From Kitasatospora acidiphila (GTDB lineage: Bacteria; Actinomycetota; Actinomycetes; Streptomycetales; Streptomycetaceae), in assembly GCF_006636205.1 (NCBI RefSeq), contig NZ_VIGB01000003.1:2914001-2978000 (forward strand): a stretch of 64,000 nt of DNA, given 5' to 3'. The notes under the pieces are model-generated. The model made no database searches, was not told the DNA's origin, and saw nothing but the letters and a program-made list of their open reading frames with translations. A program made the translations under genes and the position numbers. This document shows positions 18,524-27,006 of this stretch, piece after piece (the first letter of the stretch is position 1; each line of letters begins with the position of its first letter).

Positions 18524-18919
18524 ATGGCCGACGGCCCGTTGGAGATCTTCGAGCAGTTCCGCACCGGTCTGCTGGCGGGTGCGTTCGCGCCGGCCGAGGA
18601 GTTGTGGGCCGAAGACGCGGTGGTCGAGTTCCCCTACGCACCCGAGGGGCGGCCGCAGCAGTTCACCGGGCGGGCCGAGTTCCTGGCGTTCGCCGCCACC
18701 GCCCAGGCCGAACGGCCGGTGTGCTTCGAGGACTTCCAGGTGCTGGCGCTGCGCGACGCGGCCGACCCCGGGGTGCTGATCGCCGAGTACCGGCTGACCG
18801 GTCCGGCCACCGCCGGCGGGCGCCGCGGCACGGCCGTCTTCGTCCTGCTGCTGCGGGTGCGGGACGGGCGGATCGTGCACTGGCGCGAATACCAGGACCT
18901 GATCGCGCCGCGGGTCTGA
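18524..18919 (+). CDS. NTF2/SnoaL-like protein
   Basis: 131 residues from ATG 18524 with GAGAGGTG upstream. A compact cone-fold pattern: ELWAEDAVVEFPYAPEGRPQ, TGRAEFLAFA, and a C-terminal strand pair ending in RVRDGRIVHWREYQDL. This superfamily includes small isomerases, hydratases and binding proteins, and the sequence gives no substrate. It converges on the MFS gene with 7 bp between stops. The 219 bp upstream hold two copies of CCCACCACGCACCGA but no gene. Confidence 0.75.
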   Translation: MADGPLEIFEQFRTGLLAGAFAPAEELWAEDAVVEFPYAPEGRPQQFTGRAEFLAFAATAQAERPVCFEDFQVLALRDAADPGVLIAEYRLTGPATAGGRRGTAVFVLLLRVRDGRIVHWREYQDLIAPRV

Positions 18920-18926
18920 TCTCGGC

Positions 18927-20174
18927 TCAGGCCGTGGCGAGTTCGGGTGCCGGCTGGTCATCCCGCACCGTCAGGGTGCGCACCGCCCGGACGGCCAGTG
19001 CGGCGGCCGTGGCCAGCACGATCAGGGCGGCGGCGGCCGTCAGGGCGCGGCCGGTGCCGATCCTGGCCGCCACCGGCCCGGCGGCCATCTCGCCCAGTGG
19101 CAGCGCCAGGAAGGAGCCCAGCGCGTCGAAGGAGTAGACCCGGGCGAGGCGGTCCTGAGGGATGTTCTGCTGCAGCGAGAGGTCCCAGGCCACGCAGAAG
19201 AACTCGACTGCGAAGCCGGTCACGAACATCGCCGCGGCGACCGGCACGGCATCCGCGCGCGCCGCCAGTGCCAGCACCGGCAGCACGGTGGCGAACACCG
19301 CGGCCACCCCGACCAGCAGCGCCCGCCGGTTCGCCAGCCGGGCCACCACGAGGCCCGCGACGACCGCGCCCGCCATCTGCGTGGCCAGTACCAGCCCCCA
19401 GACGCCGCGGCCGAAGGTGGCGTCGGCGATCCCCGGCCCGAGCACCGTGATCGAGCCGGACTCCGCCGCGTTCACCACCATGAACTGCAGCACCACCACC
19501 CAGACCCACCGACGGGCGGTGAACTCCCGCCAGCCTTCGCGCAGTTCGGCCAGCGGGCGGGTCTTCTCGGCAGCCGGGCCGGCCGGCGCGGCCGACGGCA
19601 GCCGGATGCCCAGGTAGCCGCCCGCCGCGGCCAGCATCACCACCGCGTCCACGGCCAGCGCCCAGCCCGGGCCGACCCCGGCCGCCAGCAGACCGCCCAG
19701 TGAACTGCCCGCAATGGTCCCGATGTTGAGGCCGATCCGGTTGACCGCATTGGCCGGCCGCAGTTCCTCGGCGGGCACCGTCTGGGGCAGCAGGGCGGAA
19801 CTGGCCGGCATCGACAGCGCCGCCAGCACCCCGTTGACCAGGCTCAGCCCGATCAGCAGCGGCAGCGAGGCGAAGTGCAGCAGCACCGCCAGCGCCACCA
19901 GCCCCTGGCTCAGCGCCGACGCCAGCGCGGTGCCCTGCAGGATCACCCCGCGCCGCACCCGGTCGGCCAGCACCCCGCCGAACAGCAGCGCCGCCACATT
20001 GGCCAGCGACCGGGCGCCGACCACCAGGCCCAGATCGGTCAGGGACCCGGTCAGGTCCAGCACCGCGAAGGCGAGCGCCACCGGGGCCATGCTGTTGGCC
20101 AGGGTGGCGCAACTGCGCCCCGCGACCAGCCAGCGGAACGGTCGGTGGCGCAGCGGCGCGAAGGTGGCGGACAT
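18927..20174 (-). CDS. MFS transporter (macrolide-efflux-like)
   Basis: 415 residues with about 12 predicted helices. The N-terminus FAPLRHRPFRWLVAGRSCATL and the MFS motif A region LFGGVLADRVRRGVILQG fit the MFS_3/enterobactin-exporter-like group, often annotated as drug efflux. Further motifs are NAVNRIGLNIGTIAGSSLGG and DLSLQQNIPQDRLARVYS. It is an inner-membrane exporter by family; the cargo is unknown. No adjacent regulator is evident. Confidence 0.82.
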   Translation of the reverse strand: MSATFAPLRHRPFRWLVAGRSCATLANSMAPVALAFAVLDLTGSLTDLGLVVGARSLANVAALLFGGVLADRVRRGVILQGTALASALSQGLVALAVLLHFASLPLLIGLSLVNGVLAALSMPASSALLPQTVPAEELRPANAVNRIGLNIGTIAGSSLGGLLAAGVGPGWALAVDAVVMLAAAGGYLGIRLPSAAPAGPAAEKTRPLAELREGWREFTARRWVWVVVLQFMVVNAAESGSITVLGPGIADATFGRGVWGLVLATQMAGAVVAGLVVARLANRRALLVGVAAVFATVLPVLALAARADAVPVAAAMFVTGFAVEFFCVAWDLSLQQNIPQDRLARVYSFDALGSFLALPLGEMAAGPVAARIGTGRALTAAAALIVLATAAALAVRAVRTLTVRDDQPAPELATA

Positions 20175-20281
20175 CCGCCCACCCTCGCCCGGCCGTCAAT
20201 GGCACGTCAAAGGATTAACGGACCGCAGACGGCCGCCCGATCGGGCAGGCGTACCGATTCCGCGGACGAAACGGGGACCTG

Positions 20282-21075
20282 ATGGCGAGCAGCGAGCGCA
20301 GACGCAAGCAGCGGACGGGGAAGACACCGGCCCGGCCGCGCAGTTGGGAGGTCAGGACAGCCCCCAGGCGGCGCTGGGCGCCCTGGCAGTGCCGGGCCCT
20401 CGCGGTGGTGCTGTCGGTGGCGGCCGTGGGCGGGCTGCTCGGCGCGGTGCTGCTGGTGCCGGCGCTGCCGTCCGCCGTCAGCACCGCCCGGCAGTTCCTC
20501 GCCGCGCCGGTCTGCACCGCCCGGAACGCGCCGGACTGCCGCTGGCGGCAGAGCGAGCTGGTCCAGCGGGCGCACATCAGCAACGGCAGGAACCAGCAGA
20601 CCACGGTGGACCTGCTCGACCCGGGTACGGGTGACGAGCAGCGCGTGGTGCCGACCGGGGTCGACCCGCTCGGGAACCGGCTGACCGGGGGCGACCGGGT
20701 CGAGCTGATCAGCTGGCACGGGCGGCCGACCGCGCTCCGCGCGCAGGAACGGCAGCAGGACGCGAGCAGCCGGCCGACCGACGGCCAGGCCTTGACCTGA
20801 ACGGCGCTCTGGGGCTCGCCCTGCTCCTGCCGGCCACGGCGCTGACGGTCCGCCGGCTGTGGCTGCTGGGTGAGCCGCAGCGGTCCCCGGCCCCCGAGAC
20901 GGTCCTGTTCTGCGGCGCGATGGCGGCCGTGATCGGCATCGGCTTGCTGCAGTGGGATCCGGACATCTGCCTGGGCGCCGGCGTCGACGCCGTGATCCTG
21001 GTCCTGGTCGGTCTGGCGCTGCGGCTGCACTGGATCCGCCGGCAGCGCCGAGCGGCGGTCGCGGCCCGACGGTAG
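20282..21075 (+). CDS. Membrane protein of unknown function, frame broken
   Basis: From ATG 20282. A basic N-terminus leads to a membrane span (ALAVVLSVAAVGGLLGAVLLV), then a ~90-residue loop with Cys pairs (APVCTARNAPDCRWRQ) and GDRVELISWHGRP. The written frame stops at 20800, but the next frame (20791-21075) is strongly coding-like, with G/C at third positions. It has no start codon near its 5' end and encodes two more helices (LALLLPATALTVRRLWLLG; AVILVLVGLALRLHWIRR). One missing base near 20788-20793, or slightly upstream, would join them into a protein of about 264 residues. Confidence 0.6.
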
Positions 21076-21076
21076 G

Positions 21077-21814
21077 TCAGCGCCGCTCGCCGCCCTGCCC
21101 CTCGCCCCGGTCGCCGCCCTGCCCCTCGCCCGGCTCCTCACCCCGCTCGCCGCCCTGCCCCTCGCCCCGGTCGCCGTCCGCGCCCTGCTCCTCCGACCGC
21201 AGCGCCTCCCGCTCCCGCCGGCGCTTGCGCCAGGCCCACACCGCCAGCGCCACCACCACCAGGGCCGCGATCAGCACCGCCAGCGCCGTGCCGACCAGGT
21301 GCTCCACCCGGGCGTAGGCCGAGCCGGCCACGTACCCGAGCAGCACGAAGCCGACGCCCCAGATCGTGCCGCCGGCCGCGTTGAAGAGCAGGAACTTGCG
21401 GTAGGGCAGCCGGGAGACCCCGGACAGGAACGGCACCAGCGCGCGGAACAGCGCGACGAACCGGCCGAAGAAGACCGCCGCCGGGCCCTTGGTGCGGATG
21501 AAGGCGCGGGCCTTCTCCAGCCGGGCCTCGTGCTTGACGGCCGGCCGGGTGCGCAGCAGCGCCGGACCCCAGCGGCGGCCGAGCTCGTAGCCCGTGGAGT
21601 CGCCGAGGATCGCGGCGGTCACCACCACCGCCATCAGCACCGGCAGGCTCACCCCGCGGTGCGCGGCGGCGATGGTGCCGCCGAGCACGGCGGCGGTCTC
21701 GCCGGGCAGCACGAAGCCGACGAACAGCGCGTCCTCGGCGAAGACCAGCGCGCCCACCACCGCGTACACCACGGGCCCGGAGAGGCCCGCGATCCAGCCA
21801 GTGACCGATCCCAC
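21077..21814 (-). CDS. DedA-family membrane protein
   Basis: 245 residues from GTG 21814. DedA/SNARE-associated core: FAEDALFVGFVLPGETAAVLG, AILGDSTGYELGRRWG, and the amphipathic segment GPAAVFFGRFVALFRALVPF with its conserved FxGRF/R motif. Family members act in lipid-carrier and membrane homeostasis, including undecaprenyl-phosphate flipping. The C-terminal ~35 residues are an unusual acidic/Gly repeat (GDRGEGQGGERGEE...). A heptamer microsatellite lies directly upstream of the ribosome site. Confidence 0.85.
   Translation of the reverse strand: MGSVTGWIAGLSGPVVYAVVGALVFAEDALFVGFVLPGETAAVLGGTIAAAHRGVSLPVLMAVVVTAAILGDSTGYELGRRWGPALLRTRPAVKHEARLEKARAFIRTKGPAAVFFGRFVALFRALVPFLSGVSRLPYRKFLLFNAAGGTIWGVGFVLLGYVAGSAYARVEHLVGTALAVLIAALVVVALAVWAWRKRRREREALRSEEQGADGDRGEGQGGERGEEPGEGQGGDRGEGQGGERR
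21080..21175. repeat. Degenerate tandem repeat in dedA-type 3' end
   Basis: Units such as CGCCGCCCTGCCCCTCGCC recur several times and encode the GEGQGGERGE-type tail. Unit boundaries are irregular. Confidence 0.7.
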
Positions 21815-21824
21815 CGGCAGGCTC

Positions 21825-21880
21825 CTTCCGTCTTCCGTCTTCCGTCTTCCGTCTTCCGTCGTCCGTCGTCCGTCGTCCGT
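21825..21880. repeat. Heptamer microsatellite, CTTCCGT x5 then CGTCCGT x3
   Basis: Eight perfect 7-bp units in 56 bp, starting 11 bp upstream of the dedA-type GTG start. The GGAAG units on the coding strand lie where the ribosome site would be. A single-base change (T to G) marks the switch between the two unit types. Confidence 0.95.
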
Positions 21881-21889
21881 TCACGCCAC

Positions 21890-21909
21890 CGTCTACGTCA
21901 CTGTAGACG
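21890..21909. promoter_or_regulatory. Palindrome CGTCTAC-N6-GTAGACG
   Basis: A perfect 7-bp inverted repeat between the divergent dedA-type and ZIP genes, typical of a dimeric regulator site (TetR/GntR-like in size). The regulator is not identifiable. Confidence 0.5.
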
Positions 21910-21997
21910 AACGATTTCCGAGAACCTCACGACATTCCCGGGCTGCTGCCCTAGCCTCGGCCGTCGTCACTGCCACCGACCCTCTCGGAGAGCCCGG

Positions 21998-22783
21998 ATG
22001 TCCAGCGGTCAGATCGCCCTGCTCGGAGCCGTCGCCGGCGTCACCATCTATCTCGGCCTGCCGATCGGCCGACTGCGCCGCCCGGCGCCCCGGCTGCGGG
22101 CGGGGCTGAACGCGCTGGCGATCGGGATCCTGCTGTTCCTGGTCTGGGACGTGCTCACGCACGCCTGGGATCCGACCGACAAGGCGCTCGGCGACAAGCA
22201 CTGGGGCACGGCGGTCGCCGGGATCCTGGTGCTGGCCGCCGGTCTGGCCGTGGGCCTGTGCGGGCTGGTCTACTACGACCGGTGGAACGCCCGGCGGCTG
22301 GCCGCCGCGAGCGAGCGCGGTGAGCGCAGCGCGGCCGACCTGGCGATGATGATCGCGATCGGCATCGGCCTGCACAACTTCGCCGAGGGCCTGGCCATCG
22401 GCAATTCGGCCGCCACCGGGCAGATCTCGCTGGCCGTGCTGCTGATCATCGGCTTCGGGCTGCACAACGCCACCGAGGGGTTCGGCATCGTGGCCCCGCT
22501 GGCCGCCGAGGGGACCAGGCCGTCCTGGGGCAGCCTGGCGCTGCTCGGCCTGATCGGCGGCGGCCCGACCTTCGCCGGCACCCTGGTCGGCCAGCACCTG
22601 GTCAACGACTACCTGAGCATCGCGTTCCTCGGCCTGGCCGCCGGGTCGATCCTCTACGTGGTGATCGAGCTGCTCGCGGTGGCCCGCCGGGCGGCACTCA
22701 AGGAGCTGACCACCTGGATGATCCTGGTCGGGCTGCTGGCGGGCTTCATCACCGACGCGGTGGTCACCGCCGGCGGCGCATGA
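21998..22783 (+). CDS. ZIP-family metal transporter
   Basis: 261 residues from ATG 21998 with CTCGGAGAG upstream. Eight helices are predicted. The two metal-binding helices carry GIGLHNFAEGLAIGNS and GFGLHNATEGFGI, the HNxxEG signatures of ZIP proteins. ZIPs import Zn2+, Fe2+ or other divalent cations. The palindrome 90 bp upstream could be a metal-responsive operator, but this is inference. Confidence 0.85.
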   Translation: MSSGQIALLGAVAGVTIYLGLPIGRLRRPAPRLRAGLNALAIGILLFLVWDVLTHAWDPTDKALGDKHWGTAVAGILVLAAGLAVGLCGLVYYDRWNARRLAAASERGERSAADLAMMIAIGIGLHNFAEGLAIGNSAATGQISLAVLLIIGFGLHNATEGFGIVAPLAAEGTRPSWGSLALLGLIGGGPTFAGTLVGQHLVNDYLSIAFLGLAAGSILYVVIELLAVARRAALKELTTWMILVGLLAGFITDAVVTAGGA

Positions 22784-22790
22784 CCGGCGG

Positions 22791-22850
22791 CGGTCAGGCC
22801 GTGGCGCGGTCCTCGGCCGACCGTCAGGCCGTGCCGCGGTCCTCGGCCAG
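22791..22850. repeat. 30-bp tandem duplication over the nucleosidase stop
   Basis: Two 30-bp copies (22791-22820 and 22821-22850) differ at a few bases. Each contains the same C-terminal codons and stop of the minus-strand nucleosidase gene, so the outer copy is now untranslated. Confidence 0.85.
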
Positions 22851-23414
22851 CCAGGCGGCCAGCACCTTGGCGCAGTCGTCCACGCTCTCCCGCCAGGCCT
22901 TGGCCGCGCCCTCGCCGGCCTCGTCGCTGACGTGCTTGACGAGCCGGATCGGCACCCCGGCCAGCTGCGCGGCGGCGGCCAGCGCATAGCCCTCCATGTC
23001 GACCAGGTGGGCCCGGGCGGCCAGTTGCTCGCGGGCCACCGGGTCGGAGACGAAGAGGTCACCGGTGGCCAGCGTCGGGCCGTCGGCGGCCAGGGTGATC
23101 GGGTCGCCGTAGCTGTGGCCGGTCAGCAGGGCCAGCACCCGGTCGTCCAGGTCGTGCTGGAGCACCGTGCCGATCACATGGGTGCGACCGGCCAGGCCCG
23201 GGCGCAGCGCGCCGGCGGTGCCCAGGTTGATCACCTCGCTCGGGCGCGGGCCGGTGGCGAGCACGGTGGCCAGGGCCAGGGCCGCGTTGACCTTCCCTAT
23301 GCCGGTGAGCAGCACCGGCAGCTCGCCGTCCAGGTAGGCGGCCTCCTCGGCCACGGCCAGGACCAGCAGGGGGCGGTCGGGGGTGACGGTTCCGGTCAGC
23401 TGCATGGCGGCCAT
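22824..23414 (-). CDS. Phosphorylase-superfamily nucleosidase
   Basis: 196 residues from ATG 23414; ATG 23405 is an alternative. It shows the purine-nucleoside-phosphorylase fold of MTA/SAH or futalosine nucleosidases: LLTGIGKVNAALALATVL, INLGTAGALRPGLAG, VDMEGYALAAAAQLAG (ribose-binding Met-Glu) and LVKHVSDEAGEGAAKAW (catalytic Asp region). It cleaves the N-glycosidic bond of a purine nucleoside; which one is uncertain. Its 3' end lies in a 30-bp duplication. Confidence 0.8.
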   Translation of the reverse strand: MAAMQLTGTVTPDRPLLVLAVAEEAAYLDGELPVLLTGIGKVNAALALATVLATGPRPSEVINLGTAGALRPGLAGRTHVIGTVLQHDLDDRVLALLTGHSYGDPITLAADGPTLATGDLFVSDPVAREQLAARAHLVDMEGYALAAAAQLAGVPIRLVKHVSDEAGEGAAKAWRESVDDCAKVLAAWLAEDRGTA

Positions 23415-23451
23415 GGTAATCCGGAGCCCCCCACTCCAGGAGACGGAGCAG

Positions 23452-24483
23452 TCAGGAGCCGGACCCGAACCGGTGCTTGAGGTTGGGATCGTCCAGCCAC
23501 CAGGGGCGCATGCCGTCCTCGGGCTCCGCCTCCTCCTCCGGTGCGCCCCCGGGTGCGACCACCCGGGCGGCCCGCTCGGCGGCCTGCCGCTCGTACTCGG
23601 CGTCCAGCGCGGCGTCCACCGCGGCGTTCTCCTCCCGCCCCTGGACGATCATGCGGCGGATCAGCGCGCAGATGAACGGCAGGCCGACCAGGTCGCCGAG
23701 CACCCAGAGGCCGTTACCGCCCCAGGTCTGGTCCTGGGCCAGGCTCGGGCCCCAGGGGCGGGCCAACGCGGTGTAGTAGTGCTCGGCCACGATGTGCCCG
23801 CCGTAGATCAGCACGATGCCCAGGGCGGCGTCGAAGATCACCTCGGCGAAGGTGATGAAGAGGCCCACCAGGTGCGGGTACTCGTGGCCGACCGGGTCGA
23901 GCTGCAGCCTGGGCCAGAAGTAGGCCAGGCCGAGCAGCACCAGCGCGACGTGCGTCCCGATGTTCCAGGCGCCACTGCTCAGCGACTTCTCGTACCAGGG
24001 GGTGAAGTAGAGCAGCCACGGCGGCGCCATCAGCAGTGCGGTGGAGACCGCCGGGAACATCAGCACCTTGGACGGGCCGCTGCGCAGCACCCGCAGGATC
24101 TTCTGCCGGCGGGCCGGCGGCGAGGTCTCGACCAGCAGCGAGACCGGCGCGCCCATCGCCAGCAGCAGCGGCACCAGCATCAGCAGCAGCACCACCTGCA
24201 CCGCGCGGTCGGTGAACAGGATCCGCTCGTAGACGCCCATGCCCGAGCAGGTGCACCAGATCCACAGCAGCAGCCCGCCGAGGAAGGCGAGGGTGCGGGT
24301 GGGCTGCCAGCGGGTGCCGACCCGGGCCAGCTTGACCACCCCGAGCAGGTAGCCGCCGCCGAGCAGCACCGAGAGCGCCAGCACCACAGGTTCGGCGGTC
24401 CACGAGGTGGCCAGGTCGGACCACTGCCAGGGCGGCGGTCCGTGGTAGCCGGTCGCGGCCAGGACGGTCTGTGCGGTCTGCAT
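23452..24483 (-). CDS. CtaG-type cytochrome c oxidase assembly membrane protein
   Basis: 343 residues from ATG 24483 with GGAG 13 bp upstream. Seven or more helices of the caa3/CtaG family: VVLALSVLLGGGYLLGVVKL, GMGVYERILFTDRAVQVVLL, APVSLLVETSPPARRQKIL, PWYEKSLSSGAWNIGTHVAL, AEHYYTALARPWGPSLAQDQ and GGNGLWVLGDLVGLPF. Conserved His and Tyr on the outer face fit a role in copper delivery or oxidase assembly. A charged cytoplasmic tail ends in WWLDDPNLKHRFG. The gene is monocistronic here. Confidence 0.83.
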   Translation of the reverse strand: MQTAQTVLAATGYHGPPPWQWSDLATSWTAEPVVLALSVLLGGGYLLGVVKLARVGTRWQPTRTLAFLGGLLLWIWCTCSGMGVYERILFTDRAVQVVLLLMLVPLLLAMGAPVSLLVETSPPARRQKILRVLRSGPSKVLMFPAVSTALLMAPPWLLYFTPWYEKSLSSGAWNIGTHVALVLLGLAYFWPRLQLDPVGHEYPHLVGLFITFAEVIFDAALGIVLIYGGHIVAEHYYTALARPWGPSLAQDQTWGGNGLWVLGDLVGLPFICALIRRMIVQGREENAAVDAALDAEYERQAAERAARVVAPGGAPEEEAEPEDGMRPWWLDDPNLKHRFGSGS

Positions 24484-24710
24484 CACTTCGGCTCCATGCT
24501 TCGCCCCTTTTGGGCGGGTCTCGGCTGCCATCATGGCCGATCCCGAGACGATCACCGCGCCCGGGGCGCCCCCGGGGGTGCCGCGTCGCAGGCGGAACCG
24601 CATAAGGTACGGCTCGCGTCTTGGACCAGCCGGGCCCGTCTTGGCACAGCCCGGTGGCAGACTGCTGCCAGCAGCCGGTCCCGGTCGGGCTCTTGGGGGA
24701 GGTAGGAGCG

Positions 24711-26039
24711 GTGGCAACACCAGTACTACAGACGGCGGCGGTACCGCCGCCGCGCGGTCCGGCCCGTGTGCGCCGCCGGGACCGCTGGCGTGCCGCGGCG
24801 CGCACCGCACCCGGGCGGCTGCGGCTGGCCGCCCTCGGACTGAGCGTGCTGGTCCTGGGCCTCGGCGCGCTGACGGGCTGGCAGGTGACCGACCGGACCG
24901 GTGCGGCCGACCAGGTGGTGACGCACAGTCAGCCGCTGAGTCAGAACGCGGCCGAGATCTACCGTTCGCTGGCCGACGCCGATACCACCGCGGCGGCCGG
25001 CTTCCTGCTGGCCGGCAACGAGCCGGCCGCACTGCGCCAGCGCTACCAGAACGACCTGTCCACCGCGACCCAGCTGCTCACCCAGGCCGCCGCGCAGTCC
25101 ACCGGCTCGGCCAAGGCGCAGTCCCTGGTCAGCCAGCTCAACCAGCAACTGCCGGTCTACGCGGGCCTGGTGGAGACCGCCCGGGCCGACGACCGGCAGG
25201 GCCTGCCGCTCGGCGCGGCCTATCTGCGGTACGCCTCCACCAGCATGCAGCAGCAGCTGCTGCCGCAGGCCCAGGCGCTCTCCCAGCTGGAACTCGCCCG
25301 CCTGGACAGCGACTACGGCGACGCCCGGGCCACCCCGTGGGCGGCCTACGGACTCGGGGTCGTGGTGCTGGCGGCGCTGGTCTGGGTGCAGCTGCGGCTG
25401 TTCCGGCGCACCAACCGGGTGTTCAACCCCGGCCTGCTGGGCACCACCGGCGCGGTGCTGGTGCTGCTGGCCTGGCTGGGGGCGGCGGTGCTGGCCGGCG
25501 ACTCGTCGCTCCAGCAGAGCATCGACCGCGGCGCGGCCCCGCTGAAGGCGCTCAACGTGGCCCGGATAGACACCCTGAAGGCCCGCACCGCGGAGAACCT
25601 CAACCTGGTGGCCCGTGGCTCCACCACCACGTACGCGCAGCAGTGGACCGATGACGAGACGAGCGACGCCAGCGCGCTCTCCCAGGCCCTCAAGCTGGCC
25701 CCGGCGGGCGCGGCGGGTCACATCACCGATGCCCAGGGCTCGTTCAAGGCCTGGAACGACCAGCACAACGCGGCCGGCGCCAAGAACGACGGCGGCGACT
25801 ACCAGGGCGCCCTGGACGACACCGTGGGCAGCGGTGCCAACAGCGCCGCAAAGTCGTTCGACTCGACCGACCAGAGCCTGGCCGCTGCCGTGAAGGTCGA
25901 GCAGGCCGACTTCCTGAGCGCGGCCCGCGACGGCCGCGACGCAACGGGCACGGTGGCCGCGGCCGCGGGCCTGCTCGCACTGTTGGGCACGGCGGGCGCG
26001 CTGACGGGTATCGGGCGCCGGCTGGCGGAGTACCGATGA
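24711..26039 (+). CDS. GlnX-like membrane sensor protein
   Basis: 442 residues from GTG 24711, preceded by GGGGGAGGTAGGAG. One helix (~30-55) precedes an extracellular helical domain rich in Gln/Ala (HSQPLSQNAAEIYRSLADAD). Two close helices (~210-265), a second extracellular helical domain and a C-terminal helix follow. In mycobacteria and corynebacteria a protein of this design, GlnX, relays binding of amino acids by GlnH to the cytosolic kinase PknG. The stop overlaps the binding-protein start by 4 bp (ATGA), and pknG is two genes further on. Assignment rests on architecture and gene order; sequence similarity was not tested. Confidence 0.65.
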   Translation: MATPVLQTAAVPPPRGPARVRRRDRWRAAARTAPGRLRLAALGLSVLVLGLGALTGWQVTDRTGAADQVVTHSQPLSQNAAEIYRSLADADTTAAAGFLLAGNEPAALRQRYQNDLSTATQLLTQAAAQSTGSAKAQSLVSQLNQQLPVYAGLVETARADDRQGLPLGAAYLRYASTSMQQQLLPQAQALSQLELARLDSDYGDARATPWAAYGLGVVVLAALVWVQLRLFRRTNRVFNPGLLGTTGAVLVLLAWLGAAVLAGDSSLQQSIDRGAAPLKALNVARIDTLKARTAENLNLVARGSTTTYAQQWTDDETSDASALSQALKLAPAGAAGHITDAQGSFKAWNDQHNAAGAKNDGGDYQGALDDTVGSGANSAAKSFDSTDQSLAAAVKVEQADFLSAARDGRDATGTVAAAAGLLALLGTAGALTGIGRRLAEYR

Positions 26040-26983
26040 GCGGAGCACCGATGAGGGGACGTCGCCGGATGCGCACCAGGACCGCACTGCTGGCCGCCGT
26101 ACTGGCGGCCACCCCGCTCACGCTCACCAGTGCGGCGGCGTCCCCCAGGAGCGCCACCCAGACGGCCACCGTCCAGGCGGCGGCCGATCAGAGCTGCGAC
26201 CCGACCAAGAGCATCCGCCCCAGCAGCAACGAGAGCGGGCCGGCGGTGACCGCCATCAAGGCCCGCGGCGTGCTGGTCGCGGGCGTCGACCAGGACAGCT
26301 ACGACTGGGGCTTCCGCAACCCGGTCACCGGTCAACTGCAGGGCTTCGACATCGATCTGATCCATGCGGTCGCCAAGGCGCTGCTCGGCGATCCCGACAA
26401 GGTCCAGTTCAAGATGGTGCCGACCGCGAAGCGTATGGATGCCATCAAGAGCGGCTCGGTCGACCTGATCGCGCGTACCATGACGATCACCTGTGACAGG
26501 CTCAACGACCTGGCCTTCTCCACCGAGTACTTCCAGGCCGGGCAGCAGGTGGTGGTGCCGAAGGCGGCCCACGCCAAGACGATCGACGATGCGGTGAGGG
26601 GAAAGCGGGTGTGCGTGGCGGACTCCTCCACCGCGCAGGACTACCTGACCAAGCATCCGCTCGGCCAGTCCGGCGAGGTCGTCGTGGAGAACCAGCTGGA
26701 CTGCCTGGTCCGGATGCAACTCGGCCAGGCCGACGCCACCATGACGGACAATGCGCTCGCCGTCGGCCAGGCCGCCCAGGACCCGACCATGCAGGTGATC
26801 GGCCCGTCGCTGACCAACGAGCCGTACGGCATCGCGATGGCCAGGACCGCGCCCGACCTGGTGGCCCGGGTCAACCAGATCCTGGAGGACTACCGTCGTA
26901 GCGGCTGGCAGGACAGCTACGACCACTGGCTGAAGCCGGGGCTCGGCCCGATGAGCCCGCCGGCCGCCAACTACCTGCCGTAG
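26036..26983 (+). CDS. GlnH-like amino-acid-binding protein (SBP family 3)
   Basis: Translationally coupled to the sensor gene (ATGA). ATG 26036 is the first start; ATG 26051 and 26069 are alternatives. It has a signal peptide but no lipobox Cys, unlike mycobacterial GlnH. Family-3 binding fold: LVAGVDQDSYDWGFRNPVTG, LQGFDIDLIHAVAKALLGD, GSVDLIARTMTITCDRLNDLA, FSTEYFQAGQQVVVPK. The conserved Arg/Asp pair for an alpha-amino acid ligand is present. No ABC permease or ATPase is nearby, supporting a sensory rather than a transport role, probably for Glu/Asp/Gln. Confidence 0.75.
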   Translation: MSGAPMRGRRRMRTRTALLAAVLAATPLTLTSAAASPRSATQTATVQAAADQSCDPTKSIRPSSNESGPAVTAIKARGVLVAGVDQDSYDWGFRNPVTGQLQGFDIDLIHAVAKALLGDPDKVQFKMVPTAKRMDAIKSGSVDLIARTMTITCDRLNDLAFSTEYFQAGQQVVVPKAAHAKTIDDAVRGKRVCVADSSTAQDYLTKHPLGQSGEVVVENQLDCLVRMQLGQADATMTDNALAVGQAAQDPTMQVIGPSLTNEPYGIAMARTAPDLVARVNQILEDYRRSGWQDSYDHWLKPGLGPMSPPAANYLP

Positions 26984-27006
26984 CAAGGAAGATCAGGAGG
27001 AAGGGC

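Noticed and set aside
21825..21880. Possible CRISPR-like array
   Set aside because: Seven-base units with no spacers; a microsatellite. No CRISPR array or cas gene is seen in the window.
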